From CAZAMT01 sp964486145 (GTDB lineage: Bacteria > Bacteroidota > Bacteroidia > Bacteroidales > JAAAOM01): a stretch of 27,659 bases of DNA. Within the stretch, counting starts at the first letter, position 1. Each line of letters starts with the position of its first letter. The DNA lies in NCBI GenBank assembly GCA_964486145.1, contig CAZAMT010000023.1, positions 1-27,659 of the forward strand, read 5' to 3'. The position numbers were made by a program, and so were the translations under genes. Positions 25,398 to 27,659 of this stretch are shown in pieces. The notes below the pieces were generated by a model, which was not told where the DNA came from, did no database searches, and saw only the letters and a program-made list of their open reading frames with translations.

Positions 25398-26117
25398 TCA
25401 GTCAACCTTTTTTATAGAGCCTGCACTTGAGGTATTGCTTTTAATAACCCTGGCAATTCCTTTATATCGAACATCTCCGGCACTTGAAGCATTCATTTCA
25501 ATTTCACCGGTAGCATGTACTTCAGCATCTCCAGCACTCGAAACATCAACTTTCACGCTCCTGGCAATCAGGTCAAATGCATGTAGATCACCTGCACTGC
25601 TCAAGTCAGCAATCAAAATATCAGCACTTCCCCATAATGTCACATCACCGCTGCTGCTGATATTGCAATCAATAGTGTTTGCGGATACATTCAATTTTAA
25701 ATTACCCGCGCTGCTTAATACAATATCCAGATTTTCTGTAATTAACTGGTTTTCACTCCTAACATCACCCGCGCTGGAAATGCTAATTTTATCCAGCTCA
25801 ATCACTTTAAGCATAATTTTCAATTCTTTGGGCCTGCGCAAATTTACATCGCTCCCGATTCTCAAAATGCCATCTCTGACCTCGGTTTTTATATGTTCAT
25901 GCAGATTTTCGTCTGCAATTAATAAAAGCTCCTCCGTTTCACCCTGAGTGAAAAATACATCTATTCCATTGGTTACTTTCAAACCACGGAAACCCGATAC
26001 TTCCCTTTCCCGTTCAATAACATTACCATTACCGGATATGCTTTCATCGGTCAGGATAAAATCACAGGAACTAAAAACCATTGCAATACAGAAAGCAAAG
26101 GAGAATACGTTTTTCAT
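25398..26117 (-). CDS. DUF2807 (head GIN domain) lipoprotein, beta-solenoid
   Basis: A 239-residue lipoprotein with signal peptide M-K-N-V-F-S-F-A-F-C-I-A-M-V-F-S-S-C (Cys18). The mature protein begins with S-G-N-G-N-V-I-E-R-E and G-F-R-G-L-K-V-T-N-G-I-D-V, the N-terminal signature of DUF2807, also called the head GIN domain or putative auto-transporter adhesin. The rest is a run of seven S-S-A-G-D-like turns spaced 18 to 21 residues apart, which predicts a right-handed beta-helix with one turn per rung. Members are common in Bacteroidota envelopes; their function is unknown. It is a single gene with a TATCTTTG promoter box close upstream, divergent from ychF. Confidence 0.88.
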   Translation of the reverse strand: MKNVFSFAFCIAMVFSSCDFILTDESISGNGNVIEREREVSGFRGLKVTNGIDVFFTQGETEELLLIADENLHEHIKTEVRDGILRIGSDVNLRRPKELKIMLKVIELDKISISSAGDVRSENQLITENLDIVLSSAGNLKLNVSANTIDCNISSSGDVTLWGSADILIADLSSAGDLHAFDLIARSVKVDVSSAGDAEVHATGEIEMNASSAGDVRYKGIARVIKSNTSSAGSIKKVD

Positions 26118-26144
26118 GATATAGGATATTTAAGTTTAATACAA

Positions 26145-26152
26145 CAAAGATA
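26145..26152 (-). promoter_or_regulatory. -7 promoter box of the DUF2807 gene
   Basis: TATCTTTG on the minus strand, an exact match to the common form of the Bacteroidota -7 box, ends 28 bases before the start codon at 26117. No clear -33 TTTG at the expected spacing. Confidence 0.5.
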
Positions 26153-26200
26153 TTGAAAATTACAGCTTAAAATTGAATCCCATAATCAATAATAATCATT

Positions 26201-26208
26201 TAGATTTG
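26201..26208 (+). promoter_or_regulatory. candidate -7 box of ychF
   Basis: TAGATTTG matches TAnnTTTG and lies about 78 bases before the ychF ATG, within the 168-base divergent gap shared with the DUF2807 promoter. Confidence 0.4.
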
Positions 26209-26285
26209 CTTAATTTGCCGATGAATAAATATAATATAAATCGATACAAGCAATTTATTGGAATGAATTAATAAGGCTATAAACT

Positions 26286-27383
26286 ATGTCGCTAAAATGT
26301 GGAATACTTGGGATTGCCAATGTTGGAAAAACAACACTATTTAATTGTATATCAAATACAAAGGGAGAAACCTCTGACTATGCCTTCAGCTCAAACAAAT
26401 CGAATATAGGTATCATCAATGTGCCGGATCCCAGGTTAAAAGAGCTTGAAAAAAGACAGGAAACAGAGAAAGTCATACCAGCCACGGTTGAAATCGTAGA
26501 TGTTCCCGGATTAACGAAAGGGTCAAGTGAAGGGCAGGGTGTTGGCAATCAGTTCCTTGGCGATATTCGAAATACGGATGCATTGATTCATGTTGTCAGG
26601 TGCTTTGACGATGAAAACCTGCCTCATATTGATGGTTCCGTAGATCCCGTCCGTGATATTGAAACAATCGATTTTGAGCTTCAGGTAAAAGACCTTGAAT
26701 CAGTTGAGAAAAAGATTTACCGTTTGGAAAAGGTTGCAAAATCGGGAGATAAAGATGCCAGACATGGAATTGAAGTATTAAAAATTTATAAAGAGCATCT
26801 TGAATCCTTTCAAAATGCCCGCACAGCGCCGGTCAAAGATGATGATAAAAAATACATCGATGACCTGTTTTTATTGACTGTCAAGCCCGTAATGTATGTT
26901 TGCAATGTTGATGAAGCATCGGCCATTTCAGGTAACAACTATGTTGACCAGGTAAAAAAATTTGTAAAAGATCAGCATACAGAAACCATCATTGTGGCTG
27001 CTGAAATGGAAGCCGAGATAGCTGATTTGGAAGAAGAAACTGACCGTAAAGAATTTCTTGATGATGCCGGACTGGCTGAACCCGGTGTAAACCGGCTTGT
27101 AAGATCAGCGTATGACATGCTCAACCTTCAATCGTTTTTTACAATCGGCCCAAAAGAAATCCGTGCCTGGACTGTAAAAAAGGGTATGACGGCACCCCAG
27201 GCTGCCGGTGTTATCCACAGTGATCTTGAAAGGGGCTTTATCCGTGCAGAGGTAATGAAATACGAAGATTTTATTACACTTGGCTCTGAACAAGCCTGCA
27301 AAGATACCGGCAAATTGCATGTCGAAGGCAAAAATTACATCGTGGATGACGGAGATATTCTTCATATCCGTTTTAATGTTTAA
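26286..27383 (+). CDS. ychF: redox-regulated ATPase YchF (OLA1 family)
   Basis: Universally conserved Obg-related P-loop NTPase that binds ribosomes and, unlike its relatives, prefers ATP. Its 365 residues are the usual length. The G1 loop G-I-A-N-V-G-K-T-T starts at residue 9. G3 is D-V-P-G-L. The G4 position reads N-V-D-E (207-210) in place of N-K-x-D, the family's signature for adenine recognition. A coiled-coil insert follows G3, and a TGS domain closes the protein (about 280-364), with T-I-G-P-K-E-I-R-A-W-T and I-V-D-D-G-D-I. It is monocistronic, with divergent DUF2807 upstream and gene debris downstream. Confidence 0.96.
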   Translation: MSLKCGILGIANVGKTTLFNCISNTKGETSDYAFSSNKSNIGIINVPDPRLKELEKRQETEKVIPATVEIVDVPGLTKGSSEGQGVGNQFLGDIRNTDALIHVVRCFDDENLPHIDGSVDPVRDIETIDFELQVKDLESVEKKIYRLEKVAKSGDKDARHGIEVLKIYKEHLESFQNARTAPVKDDDKKYIDDLFLLTVKPVMYVCNVDEASAISGNNYVDQVKKFVKDQHTETIIVAAEMEAEIADLEEETDRKEFLDDAGLAEPGVNRLVRSAYDMLNLQSFFTIGPKEIRAWTVKKGMTAPQAAGVIHSDLERGFIRAEVMKYEDFITLGSEQACKDTGKLHVEGKNYIVDDGDILHIRFNV

Positions 27384-27387
27384 TTGA

Positions 27388-27558
27388 ATCACGGCTGATC
27401 AAGGTATCATCAACCGTCTACTGGAACCTGATAATCCTTCAATACGGTTTCGCACGCGAACGGAATTGTTGGATTTGGCTGTTACCCTGCCCGAAGTTGA
27501 AGCAGCAAATAAATACCTGTTCTATTCAATGCCCTCTCAAAGTCCATTCAAAGGTTAA
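27388..27558 (+). pseudogene. remnant of a squalene-cyclase-like / 'LLEPDNPSIR' family gene
   Basis: Directly after ychF a frame without an ATG reads I-N-R-L-L-E-P-D-N-P-S-I-R-F-R-T-R-T-E-L, then L-P-E-V-E-A-A, and stops at TAA 27556-27558. The pattern L-L-E-P-D-N-P-S-I-R-x-R-T-L-T-E-L-L followed by P-E-V-x-A-A recalls the N-terminus of uncharacterised prenyltransferase/squalene-cyclase-like alpha-barrel proteins, normally several hundred residues. Only about 50 residues survive, so this looks like a truncated, decayed copy. Recognition is from memory and moderate. Confidence 0.4.
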
Positions 27559-27617
27559 AAAAAAGCGAACCCAATAAATGGATAAAGGCTACGTATATGA
27601 AACGTTACCATTTGTTA

Positions 27618-27659
27618 TTATTTCAATTCGTTAATTTCTTGTTCTGTTAAGCCTGTTGA
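27618..27659 (-). CDS. possible C-terminus of a minus-strand gene (Rpn/PD-(D/E)XK transposase-like), partial
   Basis: Reading the minus strand inward from the window edge, one frame gives S-T-G-L-T-E-Q-E-I-N-E-L-K and then TAA (complement 27618-27620). A terminal T-G-L-T-x-E-E-I-x-x-L is common at the end of Rpn-family (PD-(D/E)XK nuclease, putative transposase) proteins and similar helix-turn-helix tails. Thirteen residues are too few for certainty. If correct, a mobile-element-related gene begins just outside the window, next to the decayed gene after ychF. Confidence 0.35.
   Translation of the reverse strand, partial: STGLTEQEINELK

Noticed and set aside
25369..25947. 192-codon plus-strand open frame opposite the DUF2807 gene
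   Set aside because: It is the antisense image of the S-S-A-G-D repeats, with a skewed Ser/Leu/Thr composition and no start context; the minus-strand gene has a lipobox, promoter box and family signature.
1..27659. CRISPR array, tRNA or rRNA genes, integrase, phage or defence island
   Set aside because: Scanned both strands by eye; no regularly spaced direct repeats, no cloverleaf-like segment ending in a tRNA-type acceptor, and no protein with such signatures, apart from the uncertain 13-residue tail at the right edge.

Overview
The window looks like a chromosomal segment of a Bacteroidota bacterium, most likely a respiring member of or near the Bacteroidales (inferred from gene content, not tested by phylogeny). 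Supporting signs are: a quinol-oxidising alternative complex III operon, a secreted protein with a type IX secretion/gliding-type C-terminal domain, a lipoprotein with the export signal C-S-K-E-E-E, several promoter boxes of the Bacteroidota form TAnnTTTG, few purine-rich ribosome binding sites, and a glycogen gene set of the kind known from Bacteroides. Base composition is moderately AT-rich and even across the window. I see no rRNA, tRNA, CRISPR array, integrase, intact insertion sequence or phage gene.

Layout. (1) 395-9468, plus strand: a four-gene glycogen operon encoding a debranching enzyme, a GT4 glucan synthase-like glycosyltransferase, a GH57 enzyme with a strongly basic tail, and a 1411-residue fusion of a GT3 glycogen synthase with a GT35 glucan phosphorylase. 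It closes with a hairpin that can also end transcription from the opposite strand. (2) 9519-11283, minus strand: dihydrofolate reductase and thymidylate synthase as a two-gene unit, then a SnoaL-like small protein. (3) 11428-13399, plus: an AI-2E family membrane protein and a PKD/CHU_C secreted protein. (4) 13650-21650, plus: an alternative complex III operon in the order actA-B-C-D-F-E, with a six-heme ActA. A short leftover reading frame follows. (5) 22048-24204, plus: an EF-G2-type elongation factor whose catalytic histidine is alanine, ended by a 25-bp perfect palindrome. (6) 24254-26117, minus: two lipoproteins and a small coiled-coil protein. (7) 26286-27383, plus: the YchF/OLA1 ATPase, followed by gene debris and the possible tail of a minus-strand gene at the window edge.

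How it fits together: the glycogen operon can build, trim and phosphorolyse a storage glucan. The act operon encodes a membrane complex that passes electrons from menaquinol to a periplasmic c-type carrier or an oxidase. EF-G2 of Bacteroides is reported to support translation in carbon starvation without GTP hydrolysis, so its presence near a glycogen locus is thematically coherent, although the two are far apart and separately transcribed. Most of the window is recognisable housekeeping and energy metabolism. I found no convincing wholly new system. The items most worth a second look are the catalytically altered EF-G2, the histone-like tail on the GH57 enzyme, the six-heme ActA with swapped actF/actE order, the GT3-GT35 fusion next to a second synthase, and the gene remnants at 21702-21875 and 27388-27558.
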